Of a DNA stretch of 64,000 bases, positions 25,080 through 32,895 are shown in pieces. Source of the DNA: Verrucomicrobiaceae bacterium (GTDB lineage: Bacteria; Verrucomicrobiota; Verrucomicrobiia; Verrucomicrobiales; Verrucomicrobiaceae); contig CANGYJ010000002.1 in NCBI GenBank assembly GCA_947458455.1, positions 372,001 to 436,000 on the forward strand, in the 5' to 3' direction. The notes beneath the pieces are model-generated. The model was not told the origin of the DNA, did no database searches, and saw nothing but the letters and a program-made list of their open reading frames with translations. Numbering within the stretch: position 1 is the first letter of the stretch; the number at the start of each line of letters is the position of its first letter. Both the position numbers and the translations under genes were made by a program.

Positions 25080-27815
25080 CTACTTCTCCTTCGTCTGGAA
25101 GACGAGGCGGAGGCAGTCGAGGCGCACGTTGGCGGTGTCGAGGGCGGTTTCGATCTCGGTCATGTGGCTCTTGAGGGCTTCGATTTCCTCGGGGCGCACA
25201 TGGTCGTTGAGCTGGCGGAGGTCTTCGAGGCGGTCGATCTCGGTCTGGAGCTGCTGGCGCATCGTTTCCTTGGCGGTGGTCACCAGCTTGGCGAGATCTT
25301 CCTCGGCCAGCTTGCGGGCCTTGGCGAGCATGGCGGGGAAGAGCTTGTTGCGAATGGCTCCTTTCTCAAAGAGGCCGGTGGGCTGGCTCTTTTCGAGGCG
25401 AACCTCCTCCAGTGGATCGTTCTCACGTCGGTCAGCCTGCGTGTGATCGACGATCATGCGCAGCGGCGAGGGCGAGAGGAAGCGGTCCACATGCAATGCG
25501 GATGGTGCCACGCATTCGACGATGAAATGCGTTTCGAGGAAGAGGCACTCGCTCTTCGGATGCTTGCACACGGCGAAGTTGCTGTTGCCGTCCTCGCTGC
25601 CGAGCAGGAGATCGAGCACGACAAGCACGAGCGGATGGTCCTGGGTGAGGAAGGAGACGTTTTCGCGGCTGAGTGCCCGTGTGCGGTCAAAGGTGACCGT
25701 GAGGCCATCCTCGGGCATGGAAGGGAAGCGGTCGGTTTTGATGTCCTCGGGCTTCAGGAAGTAAGTGCGCGGGGCGTGTTCCTCGACGTGCAGGCCGAAG
25801 TGATCGACGAGGCGGATGAAGAAGGCCTCGAAGTCGAGGCTGATGTCTTGCTCGCGGATGACATCGATCACACTGGCGGCACGCTCAGGCTTGCAGGAGT
25901 TCAGCTCGAGCAGGCGGTCGTGGCCGCGTTCGAGTTTCTGCGTCACCTGCTGGCGCAGTTTCTGCGTCTCCTTGAGGAAGGCGGTGAAGCGCTTCGCCTG
26001 AAAATCCGCCAGCAAGGCTTCCAGGCTCTCGGTGAGGCCTTGGGCGATCTCGGTGGCACCATGAAGGTTTTTCTCGAGGGCGTTCAAACCTTCGTGATAC
26101 CAGCGGGCGAGCACTTCCTCGGCGGTTTGCTTCACAAACGGCACATGGATATGAATCGTGCTCGTCTGGCCGATGCGGTCGAGGCGGCCGATGCGCTGCT
26201 CGAGCAGCTCGGGATCGCGGGGAAGGTCGAAAAGCACCAGATGATGCGCGAACTGGAAATTGCGGCCTTCGCTGCCGATTTCGGAGCAGAGCAGCACGCG
26301 GGCACCATCCTCATCGGCGAAGAACGCGGCATGGCGGTCGCGTTGAACCAGCGTGAGGCCTTCGTGGAAGAGGGCAGCGTTGATATTGATCTCACGAAGC
26401 AGGCGCTCGTGGATGTCGCTGGCCAGCTCGCGGGTGCGGCAGATGAGCAGCACCTTTTGATCGCCGAGCTGTTTGATGAGCGAGGCGAGCCATTTCACTT
26501 TGGCTTCAAACGCATCGCTACCCGCATCGATGGGCGCGAGATGCGCCTCACGCTGCGGGAAGCCGGTCAAAGCGGCTCGCGTGTTGCGGAACATCACACG
26601 GCCCGTGCCGAACTCGTCGAGCATCGCGGTGATGAGCTTCTCGCGACTGCCTTCGACTTTCTTTTTGGTCTCCTTCAGCAGATCGCGGAGGTGCGTGGAC
26701 TTCTTGGCGAAGAGCTTCTCGTCCTTCGCCGTGAGGTTTTTGCCTTCGACGAGGCGATCCACTGCGGCGGCCACTTCTTCGTAGTGACTGCTTTCTTCGA
26801 GGAACTGCCCCAAATCCGCGTAGCGAGCCGGATCGAGTAGTCGTAGGCGAGCGAAGTGTCCTTCGGGTCCGAGCTGCTGCGGCGTGGCGGTGAGCAGCAG
26901 GAGGCCGGGCACCTTCGCGGCGAGTTGATCGACGAGCTGATACTCCGCGCTCGGCTTCTCCGGGCTCCATTCGAGATGGTGCGCTTCATCCACGACGAGC
27001 AGGTCAAAGCCGGCTTCGAGGGCCTGCTGAGCGCGGTTGGGGGTATTCGCGAGGAATTTCGTGCTCGCGATGATGAGCTGGGATTCGAGGAAGGCATTGC
27101 TCACCTCGCCATTGGCTTCGAGGGCTTCGCAGCGGTCCTCGTCGTAGATGGCGAAGAGCAGGTGGAAGCGGCGGAAGAGCTCCACGAACCACTGATGCAC
27201 CAGCGCCTCCGGCACGAGAATGAGCACTCGCTCCGCACGGCCGGTGAGTTGCAGGCGATGCAGGATGAGGCAGGCCTCGATGGTCTTGCCGAGGCCCACT
27301 TCATCCGCCAGCAGCACGCGAGGCACGAGACGGCCTGCCACTTCGCTGGCGATGTACATTTGATGCGGCAGCAAATCCACGCGACCACCGCAGAAGCCAC
27401 GCACCGGGCTCTGGCGCATCTCCGCACGGCGCTCCAGCGCCTCCACACGCAGATCGTAGGCACGCAAATCATCCACCTGGCCGGCTTTGAGGCGATCCTC
27501 CGGCTTCGAGAAGGTGATCGTGTCCGACAGCTCCGCCTCGCTGATCTCGCTGTCGTCGCTCAGGTAGAAGAGGATGTTCGAGCGCTCCTCGACGCTGGTT
27601 ACGTTCAATAAGCGGCCGTCATGCGTCTTTACCGCATCACCCGCCTGGAATTTCACGCGACGCAGCGGTGCGGCGGAGAGTGAGTAGGTGCGGGCCTGCT
27701 GGGCGGCAGGGTAGTAGATTTGAACGCGGCCAAATTCAGTTTTGCCGATGACGCCAATGCCAAGCTCGGGCTCAGTGTCACTGACCCAGCGTTGTCCGGG
27801 GAAAGGTTGCTCCAT
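25080..27815 (-). CDS. rapA: RNA polymerase recycling ATPase RapA-like SWI2/SNF2 protein
   Basis: A 911-residue protein that parallels E. coli RapA from its first residues (FPGQRWVSDTEPELGIG). The two N-terminal Tudor-like domains are followed by a SWI2/SNF2 core: Walker A LLADEVGLGKTIEA (about 168-181), DEAHH (about 273), LLLLTATPQQLG, and the second lobe with SEIGSEGRNFQFAHHLVLFDLP and QRIGRLDRIGQT (motif VI). The C-terminal part holds charged helices. RapA binds RNA polymerase and promotes its recycling. The family is best known from gammaproteobacteria. ATG 27815 was chosen as it matches the RapA N-terminus. It is downstream of the acyltransferase on the same strand. Confidence 0.88.
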   Translation of the reverse strand: MEQPFPGQRWVSDTEPELGIGVIGKTEFGRVQIYYPAAQQARTYSLSAAPLRRVKFQAGDAVKTHDGRLLNVTSVEERSNILFYLSDDSEISEAELSDTITFSKPEDRLKAGQVDDLRAYDLRVEALERRAEMRQSPVRGFCGGRVDLLPHQMYIASEVAGRLVPRVLLADEVGLGKTIEACLILHRLQLTGRAERVLILVPEALVHQWFVELFRRFHLLFAIYDEDRCEALEANGEVSNAFLESQLIIASTKFLANTPNRAQQALEAGFDLLVVDEAHHLEWSPEKPSAEYQLVDQLAAKVPGLLLLTATPQQLGPEGHFARLRLLDPARYADLGQFLEESSHYEEVAAAVDRLVEGKNLTAKDEKLFAKKSTHLRDLLKETKKKVEGSREKLITAMLDEFGTGRVMFRNTRAALTGFPQREAHLAPIDAGSDAFEAKVKWLASLIKQLGDQKVLLICRTRELASDIHERLLREININAALFHEGLTLVQRDRHAAFFADEDGARVLLCSEIGSEGRNFQFAHHLVLFDLPRDPELLEQRIGRLDRIGQTSTIHIHVPFVKQTAEEVLARWYHEGLNALEKNLHGATEIAQGLTESLEALLADFQAKRFTAFLKETQKLRQQVTQKLERGHDRLLELNSCKPERAASVIDVIREQDISLDFEAFFIRLVDHFGLHVEEHAPRTYFLKPEDIKTDRFPSMPEDGLTVTFDRTRALSRENVSFLTQDHPLVLVVLDLLLGSEDGNSNFAVCKHPKSECLFLETHFIVECVAPSALHVDRFLSPSPLRMIVDHTQADRRENDPLEEVRLEKSQPTGLFEKGAIRNKLFPAMLAKARKLAEEDLAKLVTTAKETMRQQLQTEIDRLEDLRQLNDHVRPEEIEALKSHMTEIETALDTANVRLDCLRLVFQTKEK

Positions 27816-27902
27816 GTTTTGGGGGTAAAAAACGGGCGCGGAGGGTAAGAGGCCGCACCGTGAGTGCAACGCCTCAAATCGCTCATTTTCAGGCCGAAAG
27901 CC

Positions 27903-28703
27903 TCATTTCTTGCCCAAAGCCTCGATGAAGGTCTCTTCGAGGCGTTTGACGAACTGCTGGGCGGTTTCATCGGCGCCGCAGGCGAGGGGTTCGCCCACGG
28001 TGATGCGCACATGGACGCAGGCGTCCTGCATCCGCCATGGGGGGCAGCCCTTGCAGAGGAAATCGCTATCTGTCTCAATAAACAGCGGCCACACCGGAGC
28101 GCCGGACTGCGCGGCGATGATGCCGACGCCACCTTGGAAAGGGCTCACGAGGCCTTCCTTCTTTCGCGTGCGGGTGCCCTCGGGGAAAACGAGGAGGCGA
28201 TCCCCTTGTCGCAGGGCGTCGATGGATCGCTGGAGCATCCGGTGGACGGGTTTATTCGGGATGAATCCCGCCAGGGTGGCTCCGCCGATGAGCATGGGAT
28301 TCTGCATGAGGGAGGCCTTCAAAATGCAGCGCAGGCCGCGGATGCGTGAGATGATGCACACCACATCCCACATCGCGGGGTGGTTCGGTGCCAGGATGAG
28401 GCCGCCGGTGGCACGCTGGAGCTTTTCGATGCCGTGGTGCTCCACCTTCAGCACGTTGAGGAAGCGTAGCAGGAGCAAATACAGGCGAAACGCCCTTTGC
28501 AGCAGCCACTGGCCGAGGGCTTGGGACTTCACTCGCGGCAGCAGAGGGGCGCAGATCAGGCCCACGAGGACGAACAGCAGGCCTCCGATCATCCAATAGG
28601 TCAGGCTCATCGCGATGGTGAAAAGCTTTCTCGGCCCATGCCTCCAGCGCCAGGTGCTCTCGCCTCCAGCGCCTCCTTGATCGTTGCTCCCGCTCTCGTT
28701 CAT
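27903..28703 (-). CDS. 1-acyl-sn-glycerol-3-phosphate acyltransferase-like protein (PlsC family)
   Basis: A 266-residue protein with one membrane helix (about residues 30-55) and an acyltransferase domain. The HX4D catalytic motif reads NHPAMWD, block II is LVFPEGTRTRK with the conserved Glu and Gly, and GGATLAGFIP plus the ending region complete the fold. It would transfer acyl groups to a lysophospholipid or similar acceptor at the inner membrane. The N-terminus before the helix is unusually polar (Ser, Gly, Asp, Trp), so the true start might be further in. It is divergent from the FabZ-like gene, 16 bases apart, pointing to a joint role in lipid synthesis. Confidence 0.85.
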   Translation of the reverse strand: MNESGSNDQGGAGGESTWRWRHGPRKLFTIAMSLTYWMIGGLLFVLVGLICAPLLPRVKSQALGQWLLQRAFRLYLLLLRFLNVLKVEHHGIEKLQRATGGLILAPNHPAMWDVVCIISRIRGLRCILKASLMQNPMLIGGATLAGFIPNKPVHRMLQRSIDALRQGDRLLVFPEGTRTRKKEGLVSPFQGGVGIIAAQSGAPVWPLFIETDSDFLCKGCPPWRMQDACVHVRITVGEPLACGADETAQQFVKRLEETFIEALGKK

Positions 28704-28719
28704 GTTTATGAGAGCATCT

Positions 28720-29160
28720 ATGGCATCTGAGCCCGACCTTTTCCAAGCCCTTTCCTCTCTCCCGCACGGTCCTGAGTTTCGTTTCATCGACGAGTTGACG
28801 GAATTGGAGCCCGGCATCGCAGGAAAGGCGTGGTGGAAGCTCAAAGGTGATGAGGAATTTCTCCGTGGCCATTTTCCCCATGCCCCGCTGATGCCCGGCG
28901 TGCTCATGATCGAGGCGCTGGCGCAGCTCGGCGGCATTTTGGTCCAAACTCGGCCCGGCATCGCGCCGCTGAAAAACCTGCGCCTCACCGCCGTGCGCCA
29001 AATTAAGGTACTGGGCAGCATCACGCCCGGCCAGAGCCTGCATCTGAGTGCGAAGCTGGATGCGGTGATGGGCACACTCGGCCAGGTGACCGGGGAAATC
29101 CGCGATGACGCGGGGAATGTGGTGCTCACGGGAGCCGTGACGCTGGCCGGGGAGCTTTGA
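28720..29160 (+). CDS. FabZ-like 3-hydroxyacyl-ACP dehydratase
   Basis: A 146-residue hot-dog fold protein with the dehydratase signature FLRGHFPHAPLMPGVLMIEALAQLGG, where the His of GHFP and the Glu of MIEA form the catalytic pair of FabZ. ATG 28720 has a GAGAG five bases upstream; ATG 28708 is an alternative. It would dehydrate 3-hydroxyacyl-ACP in fatty acid elongation, or act on a specialised acyl chain. The divergent acyltransferase 16 bases away supports a lipid role. The main fabZ, if separate, is not in the window. Confidence 0.82.
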   Translation: MASEPDLFQALSSLPHGPEFRFIDELTELEPGIAGKAWWKLKGDEEFLRGHFPHAPLMPGVLMIEALAQLGGILVQTRPGIAPLKNLRLTAVRQIKVLGSITPGQSLHLSAKLDAVMGTLGQVTGEIRDDAGNVVLTGAVTLAGEL

Positions 29161-29212
29161 GCAGGCTTTTTGCTGGCCTTGCGGGCTGATTTCCCCTTAT
29201 CCTGCCGGGGTC

Positions 29213-29539
29213 ATGGAAAACAGCGCTCTTCCTCCTCCCATCGCCTCCCAGGATGACAAAACTCTCGGGATGGTGATGGACATCCTCTGCCTCGTGGGCT
29301 TCCCCATCATCGGCCCGCTGATCATCTGGCTGATGAAAAAAGATCAAAGCCCCTACCTGGATGCGCAGGGCCGCGAGCTGCTGAACTTTCAAATCTCCTA
29401 TTTCATCTATGCCATGATTTCGGCCGTGCTGATCGCCGTCCTCATCGGCATCGCCTCATTCATTTTCACCATCATCGGCCTCGTGAAGGCGGCGGACGGC
29501 AAGGTGTATCGCTTTCCGCTCTGCATCCGCATGTTGTGA
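29213..29539 (+). CDS. DUF4870 membrane protein
   Basis: A 108-residue protein with the DUF4870 (Tic20-like) pattern: a first helix, LCLVGFPIIGPLIIWLMKKDQSPYLDAQGRELLNFQISY, and two further hydrophobic segments (about 60-88). The motif D-x-Q-G-R-E-x-x-N-F-Q is the family core. Its function is unknown; members are small integral membrane proteins. It starts 52 bases after the FabZ-like gene and lies 27 bases before the double-sulfatase gene. Confidence 0.87.
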   Translation: MENSALPPPIASQDDKTLGMVMDILCLVGFPIIGPLIIWLMKKDQSPYLDAQGRELLNFQISYFIYAMISAVLIAVLIGIASFIFTIIGLVKAADGKVYRFPLCIRML

Positions 29540-29566
29540 GTTGGCAAAAAGCCCGGCCTCTCGCGC

Positions 29567-32452
29567 ATGAATTGTCTTTTTCTCACGCTCCTCAGCCTCT
29601 TCGCCTCCTGCGCCATGCTCCAAGCGGCGAGGCCGAACGTGCTCTTCATCGCCGTCGATGATTTGAATGATTGGATCGGCTGCCTGGGTGGGCATCCGCA
29701 GACGAAGACGCCGAACTTGGATCGGCTGGCGGCCAGTGGGGTGCTGTTTCGCAATGCCTGCACGGCAGCGGCTTCATGCAATCCCTCACGCACCGCCGTT
29801 TTCAGCGGGCTGCCGCCGCATCGCTCCGGGCTCTACTCGAACCTGCAAAAGATGCGTGAGGTGCTGCCGGAGGCGGAGCTGCTGCCGCGCTACTTTTCTC
29901 GAAACGGCTACTGGAGCGCAGGCTCGGGCAAGATGCTGCATTACGTCATCGATCCGCCGAGCTGGGACGATTACTTCCCTGACAAAGCGAAGGACAATCC
30001 CTTTCCAGACACCTTTGATCCGAAACAGCGGCCGGTGAATCTGCCGCGAGCAGGCCCATGGCAATACGTCGAGACTGATTGGGCAGCACTTGATGTCACA
30101 GATGAGGAGTTTGGAGGCGATTGGAGCGTGACGAAGTGGATTGGTGAGCAATTGCAGCGCCAGCACGAGCAGCCCTTCTTTCTGGCCTGCGGGCTCTACC
30201 GTCCGCATGAGCCGTGGTTTGTGCCGAAGAAGTATTTCGAGCCGTTTCCGCTCGATTCCATCCAGCTCCCGCCCGGTTACAAAGCCGACGATCTCGATGA
30301 TGTGCCGCCAACTGGTCAAAAACTTGGACGCAATCGCTACTTCGAGCACATTCAAAAGCATGGGCAGTGGAAGAAAGGCATTCAGGCCTATCTTGCGTCC
30401 ATTCATTTTGCCGATGCGATGCTCGGTCGCGTGCTGGATGCGCTGGAAAGCAGTCCTCAGCGTGACAACACCATCGTTGTGCTCTGGAGTGATCACGGCT
30501 GGCATCTCGGTGAGAAGGAACACTGGCAAAAATTCACCGGCTGGCGTGCCTGCGCCCGCGTGCCGCTCATGATTCGCGTGCCGAAAGGCGTGCCCGGTCT
30601 CGCTGAAGGCACCCAGGCTGGCAGCGTGTGTGATCGCTCCGTCAGTCTCGTCGATCTATTCACCACCTTGACCGAACTTTGCGGCCTGCCTGAGAAAGAC
30701 GGCCTCGAAAGCCGCAGCCTCGTTCCGCTTTTGGCGAATCCTTCCGCCGAGTGGCCTCACGCGGCCATCACCCATCTCGACAAGCCCGAGAACTACGCCA
30801 TCACCACCGAACGTTGGCGCTACATCCATTATCAAGGCGATGAGGAAGAGCTCTACGACATCGCGAACGATCCTCACGAGTGGACCAACCTCGCCGCGAA
30901 GCCCGATCACGCTGCCAAGCTCGCCGAGATGCGGACGCTCGCACCCAAGGAGATCAAGGTAACGGAAGCTGCTGCGAAGAAAACGCCCGCCTCGCGGCCG
31001 AACATCGTCCTCATCCTCGCCGATGATCTCGGCTATGGCGATGTGCGCTGCTACAACGCCGAATCCAAAGTGCCCACACCGCACATCGACCGCCTCGCCG
31101 GGCAGGGGATGCGCTTCACGGATGCTCACAGCCCCGCCACGGTATGCACGCCCTCACGCTACAGCCTCATGACGGGGCAGATGGCCTTTCGCGTGCCGAG
31201 CGGCGGCACGGTGTTTCAGGGCACGGGTGGTCCGTCGCTGATCGCCCTGGGTCGGCTCACGCTTCCCGCCATGTTGAAGAAGCAGGGCTACGCCACAGCG
31301 GCGGTCGGTAAATGGCACATTGGTCTCACCTTTCGCGATCAAGCGGGTAAAGCGATTCACTCCGGTGAACGGGCCGCCGTGCAGCGAATCGATTACTCGC
31401 GCCGCATCGAGGGAGGGCCGCTTGATCATGGCTTTGATCAGTTCTTCGGCACCGCCTGCTGTCCCACGACGGAGTGGCTTTATGCGTTCATCGACGGCGA
31501 TCACATTCCCGTGCCGCCCACCGGTCCCATCGATAAATCGAAGCTGCCGAAGCATCCGTATGCCCATGATTGCCGTGCCGGATTCATCGCGCCGGATTTT
31601 CCGATGGAGGAGGTGGACATGGTCTTCTTGAAGAAAAGCCGTGAGTTCATCCAGCAGCACGTGCGTGAGTCACCGGACAAGCCCTTCTTCCTTTTCCACG
31701 CCACGCAGGCAGTGCATCTGCCGTCCTTTGCGGCGCCGGAGTTCAAAGGCAAAACGCTGGCGGGACCGCATGGTGATTTCATTCACGAGTTTGACTACAT
31801 CGTCGGCGAACTCATGTCCACGCTCGAGAAGGCGGGCATCGCGGAGGAGACGCTCGTGATATTGAGCAGTGACAATGGCCCCGAGGTGGCGAGCGTCGTC
31901 CACATGCGTGCGGATCATGCGCATGATGGAGCCAAACCGTGGCGTGGTATCAAACGAGACTCGTGGGAAGGTGGGCACCGCGTTCCATTCATCGTGCGCT
32001 GGCCTGGTCGAGTGAAACGTGGCTCGATCAGCGATCAAACCATCTGCCTCACGGACATCATGGCTACGGTGGCGGCCATCACCGGCACGGAATTACCGCA
32101 CGATGCGGCGGAGGACAGCTTCAACATGCTGCCGGTGCTCGAAAGCAAGGCCACGGCCCCCATTCGACCTTGCCTGATCACGCAGGCCTTCGGTGGTGCC
32201 CGTACGCTTTCGATTCGGCGTGGTGCTTGGAAATACCTCGACCATCGCGGCTCCGGCGGAAACAACTACGACCAAGGTGAGCTGAAGCGTTTTGCCCTTC
32301 CCGAAAGCGCCGCCGAAGCCCCGGCCCAACTCTACGACCTCGCTTCCGATCCTGGGGAGACGACGAACCTTTTCTCCCAGAAGCCCGAGATAGTGAAACA
32401 ACTCAAAGCCCTCCTCGAGCAATCCAAGATCACCGGCCGCAGTCGCCCATGA
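29567..32452 (+). CDS. Secreted double-domain sulfatase (two S1 sulfatases fused)
   Basis: A 961-residue protein containing two complete sulfatase domains. One signal peptide (residues 1-20) serves both. Domain 1 (about 22-465) is iduronate-2-sulfatase-like: VLFIAVDDLNDWIGC, active-site C71-N-P-S-R, VLWSDHGWHLGEKEHW. Domain 2 (about 476-961) begins after a short Ala/Lys/Pro linker: NIVLILADDLGYGDV, active-site C527-T-P-S-R, VGKWHIGL, LSSDNGPEVAS, GGHRVPFIVRWPG. Both motifs fit CxPxR and both should be matured. Domain 2 has no signal peptide of its own, so this is not simply a lost stop codon between two normal genes. The two domains may remove successive sulfates from one glycan. Confidence 0.9.
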   Translation: MNCLFLTLLSLFASCAMLQAARPNVLFIAVDDLNDWIGCLGGHPQTKTPNLDRLAASGVLFRNACTAAASCNPSRTAVFSGLPPHRSGLYSNLQKMREVLPEAELLPRYFSRNGYWSAGSGKMLHYVIDPPSWDDYFPDKAKDNPFPDTFDPKQRPVNLPRAGPWQYVETDWAALDVTDEEFGGDWSVTKWIGEQLQRQHEQPFFLACGLYRPHEPWFVPKKYFEPFPLDSIQLPPGYKADDLDDVPPTGQKLGRNRYFEHIQKHGQWKKGIQAYLASIHFADAMLGRVLDALESSPQRDNTIVVLWSDHGWHLGEKEHWQKFTGWRACARVPLMIRVPKGVPGLAEGTQAGSVCDRSVSLVDLFTTLTELCGLPEKDGLESRSLVPLLANPSAEWPHAAITHLDKPENYAITTERWRYIHYQGDEEELYDIANDPHEWTNLAAKPDHAAKLAEMRTLAPKEIKVTEAAAKKTPASRPNIVLILADDLGYGDVRCYNAESKVPTPHIDRLAGQGMRFTDAHSPATVCTPSRYSLMTGQMAFRVPSGGTVFQGTGGPSLIALGRLTLPAMLKKQGYATAAVGKWHIGLTFRDQAGKAIHSGERAAVQRIDYSRRIEGGPLDHGFDQFFGTACCPTTEWLYAFIDGDHIPVPPTGPIDKSKLPKHPYAHDCRAGFIAPDFPMEEVDMVFLKKSREFIQQHVRESPDKPFFLFHATQAVHLPSFAAPEFKGKTLAGPHGDFIHEFDYIVGELMSTLEKAGIAEETLVILSSDNGPEVASVVHMRADHAHDGAKPWRGIKRDSWEGGHRVPFIVRWPGRVKRGSISDQTICLTDIMATVAAITGTELPHDAAEDSFNMLPVLESKATAPIRPCLITQAFGGARTLSIRRGAWKYLDHRGSGGNNYDQGELKRFALPESAAEAPAQLYDLASDPGETTNLFSQKPEIVKQLKALLEQSKITGRSRP

Positions 32453-32487
32453 AATCCTCATCGAGGCATGAAGCGTCTTGAATGGTT

Positions 32488-32895
32488 TTACACCCAGCTT
32501 GCGGCCTTCTCACGGATCAGGCGACGCACGTTGGCGAGGCCGTTGAGGCGGGTGGGAGTGAGCATTTTGGTGAAGTGGCATTGCTGCCAGAGTTCGGGTT
32601 CCACTTCGACGACCTCGGCGGGCGTGGCATCGCTATACAAATCACACAAAACAGCCGCGAGGGCTTTGACCATCGGTGAATCTGCCTCGCTATCAAAGCG
32701 GGTGAGGCCATCGCGAAGCTCGCCGTGAAGCCAGACGCGGGAAAGGCAGCCGGGGACGAGGTTGGCCTCCGTTTGTTGCGCGGGATCGAGGCGCATGCGG
32801 GAGGCGTAGCTGGTGAGGGCGGAGAGCCGCTCCTGCACGTCCGGGATCAAATTGAGATCTTCGATGAGCTGGCGCTGTTTTTCGGCGAGGCTCAT
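32488..32895 (-). CDS. sufE: SufE-family cysteine desulfuration protein
   Basis: A 135-residue SufE-like sulfur acceptor. Family blocks are LTSYASRMRLDP, NLVPGCLSRVWLHGEL with the sulfur-accepting Cys near residue 50, and the acidic DSEADSPMVKALAAVLCDLYS. SufE takes sulfur from the cysteine desulfurase SufS for Fe-S cluster assembly. The start was set at 32895, where it overlaps the stop of the upstream pseudokinase gene in an ATGA arrangement. No suf operon is nearby; a separate cysteine desulfurase-like gene lies at the right edge of the window. Confidence 0.9.
   Translation of the reverse strand: MSLAEKQRQLIEDLNLIPDVQERLSALTSYASRMRLDPAQQTEANLVPGCLSRVWLHGELRDGLTRFDSEADSPMVKALAAVLCDLYSDATPAEVVEVEPELWQQCHFTKMLTPTRLNGLANVRRLIREKAASWV

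Noticed and set aside
24897-26840. A 647-codon plus-strand open frame opposite rapA
   Set aside because: Antisense to a protein that matches RapA throughout.
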